Shown piece by piece: positions 32,115-40,704 of a stretch of 64,000 nucleotides of DNA. Position 1 is the first letter of the stretch, and each line of letters starts with the position of its first letter. The notes below the pieces were generated by a model. The model was not told the DNA's origin and searched no databases. It worked only from the letters and a program-made list of their open reading frames with translations. Position numbers and translations under genes: made by a program. The DNA is from JAVJUS01 sp040220455 (GTDB taxonomy: Bacteria; Pseudomonadota; Alphaproteobacteria; DSM-16000; Inquilinaceae), in the NCBI GenBank assembly GCA_040220455.1, contig JAVJUS010000074.1, positions 1 through 64,000 on the forward strand, written 5' to 3'.

Positions 32115-32375
32115 TCAGAGCGCGCGCACCCGCTTGGTGAGACGCGAAATCTTGCGCGAGGCGGTGTTGCGGTGGACGACACCCTTGGTCACGCCGCGCC
32201 GTATCTCCGGCTCGGCCGCCTTGAGCGCGGCCTCGGCCGCGGTCCGGTCGCCGCTCGCGATCGCCAGCTCGACCTTCTTGGAGAAGGTCCGGATGCGGCT
32301 GATCCGGGCATGGTTGATGAGCGTGCGCCGCTCGTTCCGCCGGATGCGCTTCTTCGCTTGTACGGTGTTCGCCAT
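32115..32375 (-). CDS. rpsT: 30S ribosomal protein S20
   Basis: An 86-residue basic protein starting MANTVQAKKRIRRNERRTL and containing INHARISRIRTFSKKVE and VVHRNTASRKISRLTKRV. These are unmistakable S20 features, and the length is normal. S20 binds 16S rRNA early in 30S assembly. Location just upstream of dnaA is typical of alphaproteobacteria. A strong terminator follows. Confidence 0.97.
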   Translation of the reverse strand: MANTVQAKKRIRRNERRTLINHARISRIRTFSKKVELAIASGDRTAAEAALKAAEPEIRRGVTKGVVHRNTASRKISRLTKRVRAL

Positions 32376-32612
32376 GATCGTCCCTGGTCGCCGACCGGGG
32401 CGCACGGTTCGCGCCCATCGGTTAGAGAACCGTCGCTGCCGTTTCCCGGGCTCCGCCGCGCCGCCGGTCGGCGGCCCGGATCCCGGCTGTTTCGGGGCGC
32501 CCCCGGACCGGCCGGGCAGCGCGAGAGGCGGCCTTATAGGCGGCTCTCCGCCCGCCGTCAAGCGCCGCGTCGGCGCCGCGCGGAGACATCGCCGGTCCGC
32601 GCCGGTCCTCGC

Positions 32613-33386
32613 CTAGCGGTCCTTGAAGTCGGGCTGGCGCTTCTCGATGAACGCCGCCATGCCCTCCTTCTGATCTTCCGTCGCGAAGGTGGAGTGGAAC
32701 AGCCGGCGTTCGAAGGCGAGCCCGTCGGCGAGCGCGCTCTCGTAGGCGCGGTTGACCGCTTCCTTGGCCAGGATGACGATCGGGCGCGACATGTGGGCGA
32801 TGCGCTCGCCGACGCGCAGGGCCTCGTCGACCAGGTCGCCCGCCGGCACGATCCGGCTTGCCAAGCCGGCGCGCTCGGCCTCCTCGGCGGTCATGTTGCG
32901 GCCGGTCAGCACCATCTCCATCGCCTTGGCCTTGCCGACGACGCGGGTCAGGCGCTGGGTGCCGCCGGACCCCGGGATCGTGCCGATCGTCACCTCGGGC
33001 AGGCCGAACTTCGCCCCGTCGCCGGCCAGGACGATGTCGCACATCAGCGCGATCTCGCAGCCGCCGCCCAGCGCGTAGCCGTTGACCGCCGCGATCGTCG
33101 GCTTGCGCGTCGCGGCGAGGCGCTGCCAGCTCGCGATGAAGTTCTGCGACAGGGCCTCCATGTAGGTCTTGGTCGCCATCTCCTTGATGTCGGCGCCGGC
33201 GGCAAAGGCCTTCTCCGAGCCGGTCAGGACGATGGCGCCGACCTCCTCGTCGGCCTCCATGGCGTCGAGCGCCTGGGTCAGCTCCCCGATCAGGGCAGCG
33301 TTGAGGGCGTTGAGCGCCTTCGGCCGGTTGAGCGTGATCAGACCGACATTGCCGCGCGTCTCGACGATCAGCGTCTGGTAGGCCAT
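32613..33386 (-). CDS. enoyl-CoA hydratase (crotonase family)
   Basis: A 257-residue crotonase. The oxyanion hole lies in AAGADIKEM and GYALGGGCEIALMCD, and the two catalytic glutamates map to FGLPEVTIGTIPGSGGTQRL. The normal length and conserved motifs support hydration of 2-enoyl-CoA in beta-oxidation, broad short-chain specificity likely. Its placement between rpsT and mutM is common in alphaproteobacteria. Confidence 0.94.
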   Translation of the reverse strand: MAYQTLIVETRGNVGLITLNRPKALNALNAALIGELTQALDAMEADEEVGAIVLTGSEKAFAAGADIKEMATKTYMEALSQNFIASWQRLAATRKPTIAAVNGYALGGGCEIALMCDIVLAGDGAKFGLPEVTIGTIPGSGGTQRLTRVVGKAKAMEMVLTGRNMTAEEAERAGLASRIVPAGDLVDEALRVGERIAHMSRPIVILAKEAVNRAYESALADGLAFERRLFHSTFATEDQKEGMAAFIEKRQPDFKDR

Positions 33387-33516
33387 GGCCGCGGATGCTC
33401 CTGCTCGGCGAAGATGGCGCGCGCGGCCGGGCCGAGACCCCGCCGCGCCACGACGCGCGGTGTACCTTGGGCGCCGGCCCGCCTCAATACCCGAATTCGC
33501 CCCACGCGCCCGGTCC

Positions 33517-34359
33517 TCAGCGCTGGCGGGAGGCGCAGTAGAAGGTCGACCGGTTGGACTGGACGATGCGGCGGATGCCGCCGGTGCGCGCTAGGTCGCA
33601 GGTGCAGCCCGGACACGCCAGCCCCTCCTTGTCGTAGACCGCCCAGGCGTGCTGGAAGTAGCCGAGCTCGCCATTGGCCTGGACGTAGTCGCGCAGCGAC
33701 GACCCGCCGGCGGCAATGGCGCGCTCCAGCACCGCGCGGATCGCCGGCACCAGCCGGGCGGCGCGCTTGCCGGCGACGCTGGCGGCCATGCGCTTGGGCG
33801 AGACGCCGGCGTGGAACAGCGCCTCGCAGGCGTAGATGTTGCCGAGCCCGGCGACCACGGTCTGGTCGAGCAGCGCCGCCTTGATCGGCGTGAACCGGCC
33901 GGCCAGCCGCCCGGTCAGGTACTCGGCCGTGAAGGCGTCGGACAGCGGCTCCGGGCCGAGGCGGGACAGCGCCGGGTGGCTCGCCAGCGCCGCAGCGTCG
34001 AGCAGGTCGACCATGCCGAAGCGGCGCGGATCGTTGAACGCGACCAGCGTGCCGTCGTCGGTCTCCAGCAGGATGTGGTCGTGGGCGCCGGGCGGCGGGC
34101 CGGGCGAGGCGGTCACCGTCATCCGCCCCGACATGCCGAGATGGACCATCAGCACCTGGCCGTCGTCGAGCCGGATCAGCAGGTACTTGGCGCGCCGGTC
34201 GATGCGCTCCACCCGCCGGCCGACCAGCCGCTCGGGCAGCCGCTCGGGCAGGGGGTAGCGCAGATCGGCGCGGCGCTGGACGACGCGGGCGAGGCGACGC
34301 CCGTCGAGCGCCACGGAGAGACCGCGCCGGACCGTCTCGACTTCCGGCAGTTCGGGCAT
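33517..34359 (-). CDS. mutM: formamidopyrimidine-DNA glycosylase MutM/Fpg
   Basis: A 280-residue base-excision repair enzyme removing 8-oxoguanine and FaPy lesions. The N-terminal MPELPEVETVRRGL provides the catalytic Pro and Glu; MSGRM, AGLGNIYACEALF and SSLRDYVQANGELGYFQ follow. The C-terminal zinc finger is unusual. Cys249, Cys252, Cys254 and Cys275 are present, but the usual final Cys of the FYCxxCQ motif is Arg278 (FYCASRQR). Zinc might use Cys254 instead. Start and length are normal. It diverges from ubiE. Confidence 0.95.
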   Translation of the reverse strand: MPELPEVETVRRGLSVALDGRRLARVVQRRADLRYPLPERLPERLVGRRVERIDRRAKYLLIRLDDGQVLMVHLGMSGRMTVTASPGPPPGAHDHILLETDDGTLVAFNDPRRFGMVDLLDAAALASHPALSRLGPEPLSDAFTAEYLTGRLAGRFTPIKAALLDQTVVAGLGNIYACEALFHAGVSPKRMAASVAGKRAARLVPAIRAVLERAIAAGGSSLRDYVQANGELGYFQHAWAVYDKEGLACPGCTCDLARTGGIRRIVQSNRSTFYCASRQR

Positions 34360-34406
34360 GGCCCGGCTATAGCAGGACGGCCGATCCGACGCTATGGTCG
34401 GCCGTC

Positions 34407-35195
34407 ATGACCGCATCCGAACGCCCCGCCGCCGACCGACCCGCCGACGCCGAAGACCCGACCACCTGGTTCGGCGACGACCGCGTCGGCGCGCGCGAGC
34501 ACACGGACCGCGTGCGCGACGTCTTCGCCAGCGTGGCCGGGCGCTACGACCTGATGAACGACCTCATGTCCGGCGGCGTGCACCGCCTCTGGAAGCGTCG
34601 CTTCATCGCGCTGACGGCGCCGCGGCCGGGCGAGCGGGTGATCGACCTCGCCGGCGGCACCGGCGACATCGCCTTCGGGCTGATGGAGGCGACGGGCCGC
34701 ACGGCCCATGTCACGATCTGCGATCTGTCGGAGCCGATGGTGCGGGTCGGCCGCGATCGGGCGATCGACCGCGGCCTCGTCGGCGGGCTCGACGTCGTCG
34801 TCGGCAACGCCGAATCCCTGCCCTTCGGCGACCGCAGCGCCGATCTGGTGACCATCGCCTTCGGCCTGCGCAACGTCACGCGGATCGACGCGGCCCTGGC
34901 CGAGGCGCGGCGCGTGCTGCGGCCGGGCGGCCGCTTCGCCTGCCTGGAGTTCAGCCGGGTCGCCGTGCCGGCGCTGGCCGCCGCCTACGACGCCTATTCC
35001 CGCGCGGTGATCCCGCGGCTGGGCGCCTGGATCGCCGGCGACCGGGAGAGCTACGACTACCTGATCGAGAGCATCCGGCGCTTTCCCGACCAGCAGAGCC
35101 TGATCGAGCGCATGGCCTCGGCCGGGCTGGCCCGGCCGCGTCACGTCAATCTCAGCGGCGGGATCGCGGCGATCCACCTCGGCTGGCGGGTCTGA
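34407..35195 (+). CDS. ubiE: demethylubiquinone/demethylmenaquinone C-methyltransferase UbiE
   Basis: A 262-residue class I SAM-dependent methyltransferase acting at the C-methylation step of ubiquinone synthesis. Motif I is IDLAGGTGDIAFGL. UbiE signatures include FASVAGRYDLMNDLMSGGVH near residue 45, TIAFGLRNVTRIDAAL, and YDYLIESIRRFPDQQSL near the C-terminus. ubiB, which often follows, is absent here; the next genes encode small envelope proteins. Confidence 0.96.
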   Translation: MTASERPAADRPADAEDPTTWFGDDRVGAREHTDRVRDVFASVAGRYDLMNDLMSGGVHRLWKRRFIALTAPRPGERVIDLAGGTGDIAFGLMEATGRTAHVTICDLSEPMVRVGRDRAIDRGLVGGLDVVVGNAESLPFGDRSADLVTIAFGLRNVTRIDAALAEARRVLRPGGRFACLEFSRVAVPALAAAYDAYSRAVIPRLGAWIAGDRESYDYLIESIRRFPDQQSLIERMASAGLARPRHVNLSGGIAAIHLGWRV

Positions 35196-35369
35196 TTCCC
35201 TCGCCTCGCGCGCCCGATAGGCAAGCCTTGCCACGATCCCGCGTGTGGCGCATATCTCTTCGCATTAATATCGTTGCGCGGTGACGCCACCCTCGGGGCC
35301 CGTGCCGCGCCATCCTCAATTCCGCCGCCCGGGTGCCGGGCGGAACGTCCGCCTCGGAGTGACATCGCC

Positions 35370-35516
35370 GTGACCAAGACCCTGCTCCGCCCCGCCCTGC
35401 TCGTGCTCGCCCTCGTCTTCGGAGCCGGCGCGCTCGCCGCCTGCGACAATACGATCCGGGGCATCGGCGCTGACGTGAAGGATTCCGGCCGCGCCGTCGA
35501 GGACGCGGTGAACTGA
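35370..35516 (+). CDS. entericidin A/B family small lipoprotein
   Basis: A 48-residue lipoprotein read from a GTG with a GGAG site upstream. A hydrophobic signal segment ends in the lipobox GALAAC, so the mature protein is only ~20 residues (CDNTIRGIGADVKDSG and a short tail), the entericidin pattern. Such peptides are small envelope lipoproteins, in E. coli linked to an antidote/toxin pair. Only one member is present. A GC-rich palindrome follows the stop codon. Confidence 0.85.
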   Translation: MTKTLLRPALLVLALVFGAGALAACDNTIRGIGADVKDSGRAVEDAVN

Positions 35517-35665
35517 GCCCGGGCCCCGGGCCCGAGCCGGCCACCGGTTCCAGGGCCCGCGCGCCGGACGCGTGCAACGATCGGTCGTTTTCCGCCGGGC
35601 GGATTGAACCCGGGCGCGGGCGTGCCATACTCCATCATGCCATATCAGCAACGACGGAGGATTTC

Positions 35666-35875
35666 ATGCGTAAGATTCTTGCCGCCTCCGCGGCCGCCGC
35701 GCTCGTCGCCGGCGTCGCCGGCACCGCCGCCGCCCAGTGCGCGTCGTATCAGGGCATGGCGAAGATGACCCCCGTTCCGACGACCGAGCCGGTGGAGACC
35801 GCCGAGGCGGCGACGCCGGCCCCGTCGACCCCGGTGATCCTGCCGGAAACCACGGCCGAGACCGACGAGGGCTGA
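35666..35875 (+). CDS. small secreted protein of unknown function
   Basis: A 69-residue protein with a clear Sec signal peptide (MRKILAASAAAALVAGVAG then TAAAQ, cleavage expected near AAAQ). The mature part is short, rich in Thr, Pro and Glu and contains a single Cys. It has a near-ideal GGAGG ribosome site and its own strong terminator at 35911-35942, so it is very likely expressed as a single gene. I do not recognise a family; it is probably a disordered periplasmic peptide. Confidence 0.75.
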   Translation: MRKILAASAAAALVAGVAGTAAAQCASYQGMAKMTPVPTTEPVETAEAATPAPSTPVILPETTAETDEG

Positions 35876-35910
35876 GGTCGCGAAAGCGCTCTCGCTCGTC
35901 ACCGAACGGG

Positions 35911-35942
35911 AAAGGGCCCGCCCCGCCAGGCGGGCCCTTTTT
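35911..35942 (+). terminator. rho-independent terminator
   Basis: AAAGGGCCCGCC (35911-35922) and GGCGGGCCCTTT (35929-35940) form a perfect stem with a 6-base loop followed by Ts. It ends the transcript of the small secreted protein gene. Confidence 0.9.
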
Positions 35943-36064
35943 CGTGGCCGGCATCCGGGGTATCAGGACGGCCCGAAACCGGCGAGGCCCACCGCCGCCT
36001 TTCCCCTGGGGAAAGGGAACGCGCGAGGCGACGCCGGTCACACGAGCCCCGACCGGAACCGCCC

Positions 36065-36817
36065 ATGCTGCCAGAGCGCCTCCACCTCCATTCGAAGGCC
36101 GAGACCGGCAGCACCAACGCCGATGCCCGGGCGCTGGCCGATGCCGGCGCGCCGGCCTTCACGCTGGTCACCGCGACGCGCCAGACCGCGGGGCGGGGTC
36201 GCCGCGGCCGGGGCTGGGACAGCCCGGACGGCAATCTCTACTTCTCCCTCCTCCTGCGGCCCGAGGCGTCCTGGCCGGTGCTGGGCACCCTGTCGATGGT
36301 CACCGCGCTCGCCGTGGCGGAGGCGGTCGACCGGGTGACCGGGGCGGGCGACCGGCTGCGCCTGAAATGGCCCAACGACGTGCTGCTCGACGGCGGCAAG
36401 CTGGCCGGCCTTCTGCTCGAGGCCGGGCGCGACGCCGGCGGGCGCGACTGGGCGGTGATCGGCGTCGGGCTCAACCTGGTCGCCTGCCCGCCGGCCGGCG
36501 GCGCTTTCCCGCCGATCAGCTTGGCCGGCGCGGGGCTGGGCCCGGTCGCCCCGGAGACGGCGCGCGACGCCCTGGCCGAGCGGCTGCTGGCCCGGTTCGA
36601 CGCCTGGGCGGCCGGCGGCCTCGGCGCGGTGCGCGAGGCCTATCTCGCCCGCCTGCACCGCCTGGGAGGGCCGATCCGCGTGCGCCTGACCGACGACCCG
36701 GCCGAGGACCTGACCGGCGTGTTCGAGTCGATCGACGGCCAGGGCACCCTGCTGCTGCGCCGCGACGACGGCACGCTGACCCGAATCACCGCCGGCGACG
36801 TGTTCTTCGGCGGGTGA
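36065..36817 (+). CDS. birA: biotin--[acetyl-CoA-carboxylase] ligase
   Basis: A 250-residue biotin protein ligase without the N-terminal DNA-binding domain of E. coli BirA, so it should be purely enzymatic. The biotinyl-AMP loop TAGRGRRGRGW, KWPNDVLLDGGKLAGLLLE with the catalytic lysine, and VIGVGLNL are all present. It attaches biotin to carboxylase carrier proteins. Unlike many alphaproteobacteria, no nuo genes precede it. Confidence 0.94.
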   Translation: MLPERLHLHSKAETGSTNADARALADAGAPAFTLVTATRQTAGRGRRGRGWDSPDGNLYFSLLLRPEASWPVLGTLSMVTALAVAEAVDRVTGAGDRLRLKWPNDVLLDGGKLAGLLLEAGRDAGGRDWAVIGVGLNLVACPPAGGAFPPISLAGAGLGPVAPETARDALAERLLARFDAWAAGGLGAVREAYLARLHRLGGPIRVRLTDDPAEDLTGVFESIDGQGTLLLRRDDGTLTRITAGDVFFGG

Positions 36818-36845
36818 CGGGCCGGAGCGGGTGACGGCCGGGCGG

Positions 36846-38036
36846 CTACTGCGCGGGGGCGAGCCCGACGCGCCGGCGGATCTCCAGGAAGGTCGCGTAG
36901 GACAGGACGGCGACCACGATGCCGAAGGCGGCGAAGGCGAGGAACGCGGGAACATGGCCGGACTCGGCGATCGCCTTGCCGCTCGCCGCCGCGCCGACGA
37001 CCTGGCCGGAGGCGGTGGCGATCAGCGGCAGCACCGGGCCGAGCGCCGGACGGTCCGCCAGGATCCGCGTTCCCATGACGAGATAGTGCCCGCTCAGCAT
37101 CACGTAGGCGGCGCCGAAGGTGGCGGCGGAGACCATCGCCGCCGCGGGATCGCCGGGCTCGGCGGCGAGCACGACCAGCGAGGCCGACAGGATCACCATG
37201 GCGAGCGCATGGCTCGCCGCCACGCCCAGCCGGTCGAGCAGGTCGCCCGCGGCACCGCCGGCGAGGCCGCCGAGTCCGACCGCCAGCCACATCCAGGCGC
37301 CGGCATGCGGCGAGGCGGCGCCCTCGGTCACCGTCAGGTCGGGCGCGAAGACCCAGTAGATCGCGCTGACGAAGCCCATCGCCATGGCTGCCGCGCTCAG
37401 CCGGGCGATCGCCGCCCGGCGGACCGGGGTGAGCGGCGACGCCGGGCACTCAGGGCTCGAGACGGGATCGGGCTCTTCAGACCGGCGCGGCAGCCGGATC
37501 AGGGCGGCGATCACCCCCACCGCGGCCAGCGCGGCATAGCTCGCATAGATCTGGCGCCACGCGTCCTGAAGGAGGATCGTCGCCGGCACGGCGACCGCGA
37601 TCCCGGCGGCCGCCCCGGCATTGACGGTGGCGTCGACGCGTCCACGCAGCGCCGGGCGGACGGTGGTGTGGACCGCGCGGGCCATGATCGGCGAGGACAG
37701 GCCGGTCGCGATTCCGCAGACCGCCACGCCCGCGATGAGGACAATCGGCCCCGGCGCCGCCGCGATCGCGGCCAGGCCGAGCGCGGCCAGCCCGGCCGAG
37801 AGCGCGGCGCCGTCGCGCGTGCCGAGGCGGCCCGCCACTGCCGGGCCGACGGCGATCGCGCCGATGAAGCTCAGGAACGGAACGGCGCCGATGATCCCGG
37901 CGATGTCGGTGCCGATGCCCAGATCCGCGCGGATCGCCGGCAGCACGAGGCCGAAGACGAACCGGGCGAGGCCGTAGGTGATCGCGATGATGCCGGCGCC
38001 CAGCGCCGCCATGCCGAAAGCGGTGCGTGTCTTCAT
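36846..38036 (-). CDS. MFS transporter
   Basis: A 396-residue major facilitator protein with 12 hydrophobic helices. The N-terminal half has GLARFVFGLVLPAIRADLG and a cytoplasmic GRLGTRDGA loop 2-3; a central hydrophilic loop near residue 200 separates the halves. The start MKTRTAFGM with a GAGGGG site is preferred over an ATG ten codons upstream. It is convergent with birA. The substrate cannot be predicted. Confidence 0.88.
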   Translation of the reverse strand: MKTRTAFGMAALGAGIIAITYGLARFVFGLVLPAIRADLGIGTDIAGIIGAVPFLSFIGAIAVGPAVAGRLGTRDGAALSAGLAALGLAAIAAAPGPIVLIAGVAVCGIATGLSSPIMARAVHTTVRPALRGRVDATVNAGAAAGIAVAVPATILLQDAWRQIYASYAALAAVGVIAALIRLPRRSEEPDPVSSPECPASPLTPVRRAAIARLSAAAMAMGFVSAIYWVFAPDLTVTEGAASPHAGAWMWLAVGLGGLAGGAAGDLLDRLGVAASHALAMVILSASLVVLAAEPGDPAAAMVSAATFGAAYVMLSGHYLVMGTRILADRPALGPVLPLIATASGQVVGAAASGKAIAESGHVPAFLAFAAFGIVVAVLSYATFLEIRRRVGLAPAQ

Positions 38037-38342
38037 GGCGCCCCCTCGTGGCGGCCGCTGTGTCACCGTCGATGCGTCGCCGTCGATGCTGATCCCGTGG
38101 AACGCCCCTCTTTCGCAGCGCCGGTCGATCGAATCGGGTCGGATGGGCGGCCTGATGCCCGCCCATGCGGCGTCGTCGCATCCGGCGCCTCATCTGAGTC
38201 CGGCCTTCCGCAGCGTCAAGCCGGGCCCGGACCCGGCGCGGCGGCTCCTGCCCTGGATCGCGAGCGCGGCAAGGCGTATCACTCGGGGGCCGTCATTCCC
38301 TGTCCGCCCACCGCCCCGCCCGAGCCCGAAAGGCCCAGCCCA

Positions 38343-39686
38343 GTGTCCGACGCGTTCCTGCCGCAGGAGACGATCCGCACCAAGCGCGACGGCGGCGCCC
38401 TGGACGCGGCCGAGCTCGCCGATTTCGTCGCCGGCATCGCCGACGGGTCGGTGACCGAGGGCCAGGCGGCCGCCTTCGCCATGGCGGTCTGCCTGAAGGG
38501 CATGAGCGTCGACGAACGGGTCGCCCTGACCCGGGCCATGACGCGCTCGGGCACCGTGCTCGACTGGTCGGCCAAGAGCCTCGACGGCCCGGTGCTCGAC
38601 AAGCATTCGACGGGCGGCGTCGGCGACAAGACCAGCCTGGTCCTGGCGCCGGTGATCGCCGCCTGCGGCGGCTATGTCCCGATGATCTCGGGCCGCGGGC
38701 TCGGCCATACGGGGGGAACGCTCGACAAGTTCGATTCGATCCCCGGCTACGACTCGACGCCGGATCTCGACCGGCTGGAGCGCGTCGTGCGCGAGGCGGG
38801 CTGCGCCGTGGTCGGCGCGACGCCGGACATCGCGCCCGCCGACCGGCGCCTCTACGCGATCCGGGACACCACCGGCACGGTCGAGAGCCTGGACCTGATC
38901 ACCGCCTCGATCCTGTCGAAGAAGCTGGCCGCCGGGCTCGACGCCCTGGTGCTCGACGTGAAGACCGGCTCGGGCGCCTTCTTCGCCGAGCTCGAGGACA
39001 GCCGGCGTCTCGCCCGATCGCTGGTCGAGGTCGCGGTCGGCGCCGGACTGCCGACCCGGGCGCTGATCACGGACATGGGCCGGGTGCTGGGCCGCACCGC
39101 CGGCAACGCGGTCGAGATCGAGGAGGCGGCGACGATCCTGACGGGCGAGCCGGCGGAGCCGCGACTGGTGGGGGTCACCCTCGCCCTGTCCGGGGAGCTG
39201 CTGGCGCTGGGCGGCCTCGCCACCGACGCGGCCGAGGGCCGGCGCAGGGCCGAGGCCGCGCTGGCCGACGGGCGCGCGGCCGAGCGGTTCGACCGCATGG
39301 TCGCCGCGCTGGGCGGCCCGGCGGACTTCCTGGCCCGCCGGCGCGAGCATCTGCCGGTGGCCCCGGTCCGCCGGGAGGTGATGGCGGCCGGGACCGGCAT
39401 CGTCACCGCGATCGACACCCGCGCCGTCGGCGTCGCGATCGTACGCCTCGGCGGCGGGCGGCGGGCACCCGACGACACGGTCGACCCGTCGGTGGGCTTC
39501 ACCGAGGTGGCGGAGCCGGGCGAGCGGGTCGGCCCCGGCGAGCGCCACCTGGCGATCGTCCATGCCCGCGACGAGGCGGCGGCCCAGGCGGCGGCGGAGC
39601 GGCTGCGCGCCGCGGTCACCCTGGGCGAGACGGCGCCGGCCGACGCCGCGGCCCCGCCGGTCCTCGAGACCGTCGCGGCCGGGTGA
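38343..39686 (+). CDS. deoA: thymidine phosphorylase
   Basis: A 447-residue pyrimidine-nucleoside phosphorylase, cleaving thymidine or deoxyuridine with phosphate to free base and deoxyribose-1-phosphate. Hallmarks are KHSTGGVGDKTSLVLAP (phosphate-binding), SGRGLGHTGGTLDKFDSIPG and KTGSGAFF. The start is a GTG. It is the first gene of a run with two DMT transporters and adenosine deaminase, pointing to nucleoside salvage or catabolism. Confidence 0.95.
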   Translation: MSDAFLPQETIRTKRDGGALDAAELADFVAGIADGSVTEGQAAAFAMAVCLKGMSVDERVALTRAMTRSGTVLDWSAKSLDGPVLDKHSTGGVGDKTSLVLAPVIAACGGYVPMISGRGLGHTGGTLDKFDSIPGYDSTPDLDRLERVVREAGCAVVGATPDIAPADRRLYAIRDTTGTVESLDLITASILSKKLAAGLDALVLDVKTGSGAFFAELEDSRRLARSLVEVAVGAGLPTRALITDMGRVLGRTAGNAVEIEEAATILTGEPAEPRLVGVTLALSGELLALGGLATDAAEGRRRAEAALADGRAAERFDRMVAALGGPADFLARRREHLPVAPVRREVMAAGTGIVTAIDTRAVGVAIVRLGGGRRAPDDTVDPSVGFTEVAEPGERVGPGERHLAIVHARDEAAAQAAAERLRAAVTLGETAPADAAAPPVLETVAAG

Positions 39687-39693
39687 CCGGGCA

Positions 39694-40704
39694 ATGGCGG
39701 TGACCTCGACCGCCCGCGACGGCGCCGCGGCGGCGGCCCCGACCACGCACCTGCGCGCGATCGGGCTCTACTGCATGGCGATTCTCGTCCTGTCGCTCAT
39801 GGACGTGGCGATCAAGTGGCTGTCGGCGGACTACCACACGCTCCAGATCCTGTTCTTCCGCGCCGGCTTCGCGATGATCCCGCTGGCCTTCCTGGTGGCG
39901 CGCGGGGGCGGGATCGCCGCGCTGAGGACCCGGCGGCCCGGCGCCCATCTGCTGCGCGGGCTGGTCGGGACGGCGACGGCGTTCAGCTTCTTCTTCTCCT
40001 TCGCCTACCTGCCGCTGGCCGACGCCTACGCCATCGCCTTCGCCGCGCCGCTGTTCGTCACGGCGCTGAGCGTCCCGCTGCTGGGCGAACGGGTCGGCGC
40101 GCGGCGGTGGAGCGCGGTCGCCGTCGGCTTCTGCGGCGTGCTGCTGATCGTGCGGCCGGGGGGCGGCGGGATCGACGGCTTCGTGTCGATCGGCGCGGCG
40201 GCGGCGCTCGCCGGGGCCTTCGGCTACGCCCTGATGGTCGGGCTGATGCGCCTGCACAGCCGAACGGAGTCGCCGGCCGCGATCACGGTCTATCCGACGC
40301 TGGTCACGCTGGCCGTCTCCGGCCTGCTGCTCGCGGGCGTATGGACGCGGCCGAGCCTCGCCGATCTCGGCCTGCTCGCGGTGACCGGGATTCTCGGCGG
40401 GGTCGGCACGATCCTGCTGGCCGCCGCGCTGCGCGGCGGGCCGGTCGCGGTACTGGCGCCGTTCGAATACTCCGCCATGGTCTGGGGCGTGGCCTTCGGC
40501 TTCGCGATCTGGGGCGACCTGCCCGACGGCTGGACATGGGCCGGCACCGCCGTCGTCGTAGCGAGCGGCCTGTACATCCTCCATCGCGAGCACCGGCGCG
40601 GCGGCACCGCGCCGACGGCCGGTGCCCCGACCGCACCGGTCGCCGCCGCATCGGTCGAGGCGCCGGCCACCCCGGAGGACCAGGGCGAGGAGGCCCCCCG
40701 ATGA
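39694..40704 (+). CDS. DMT-family (EamA) transporter, copy 1
   Basis: A 336-residue protein with ten predicted membrane segments in two EamA repeats (ILVLSLMDVAIKWLSADYHT and LPLADAYAIAFAAPLFVTA in the first). It has a ~45-residue Ala/Pro-rich tail. It begins 7 bases after deoA and its stop overlaps the next gene's start (ATGA). Its close resemblance to copy 2 suggests tandem duplication. The operon context suggests nucleosides or bases as cargo. Confidence 0.9.
   Translation: MAVTSTARDGAAAAAPTTHLRAIGLYCMAILVLSLMDVAIKWLSADYHTLQILFFRAGFAMIPLAFLVARGGGIAALRTRRPGAHLLRGLVGTATAFSFFFSFAYLPLADAYAIAFAAPLFVTALSVPLLGERVGARRWSAVAVGFCGVLLIVRPGGGGIDGFVSIGAAAALAGAFGYALMVGLMRLHSRTESPAAITVYPTLVTLAVSGLLLAGVWTRPSLADLGLLAVTGILGGVGTILLAAALRGGPVAVLAPFEYSAMVWGVAFGFAIWGDLPDGWTWAGTAVVVASGLYILHREHRRGGTAPTAGAPTAPVAAASVEAPATPEDQGEEAPR

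Noticed and set aside
36831..38342. Upstream extension of deoA through the MFS gene
   Set aside because: The extra residues are the reverse shadow of the MFS gene; DeoA begins at the GTG at 38343.
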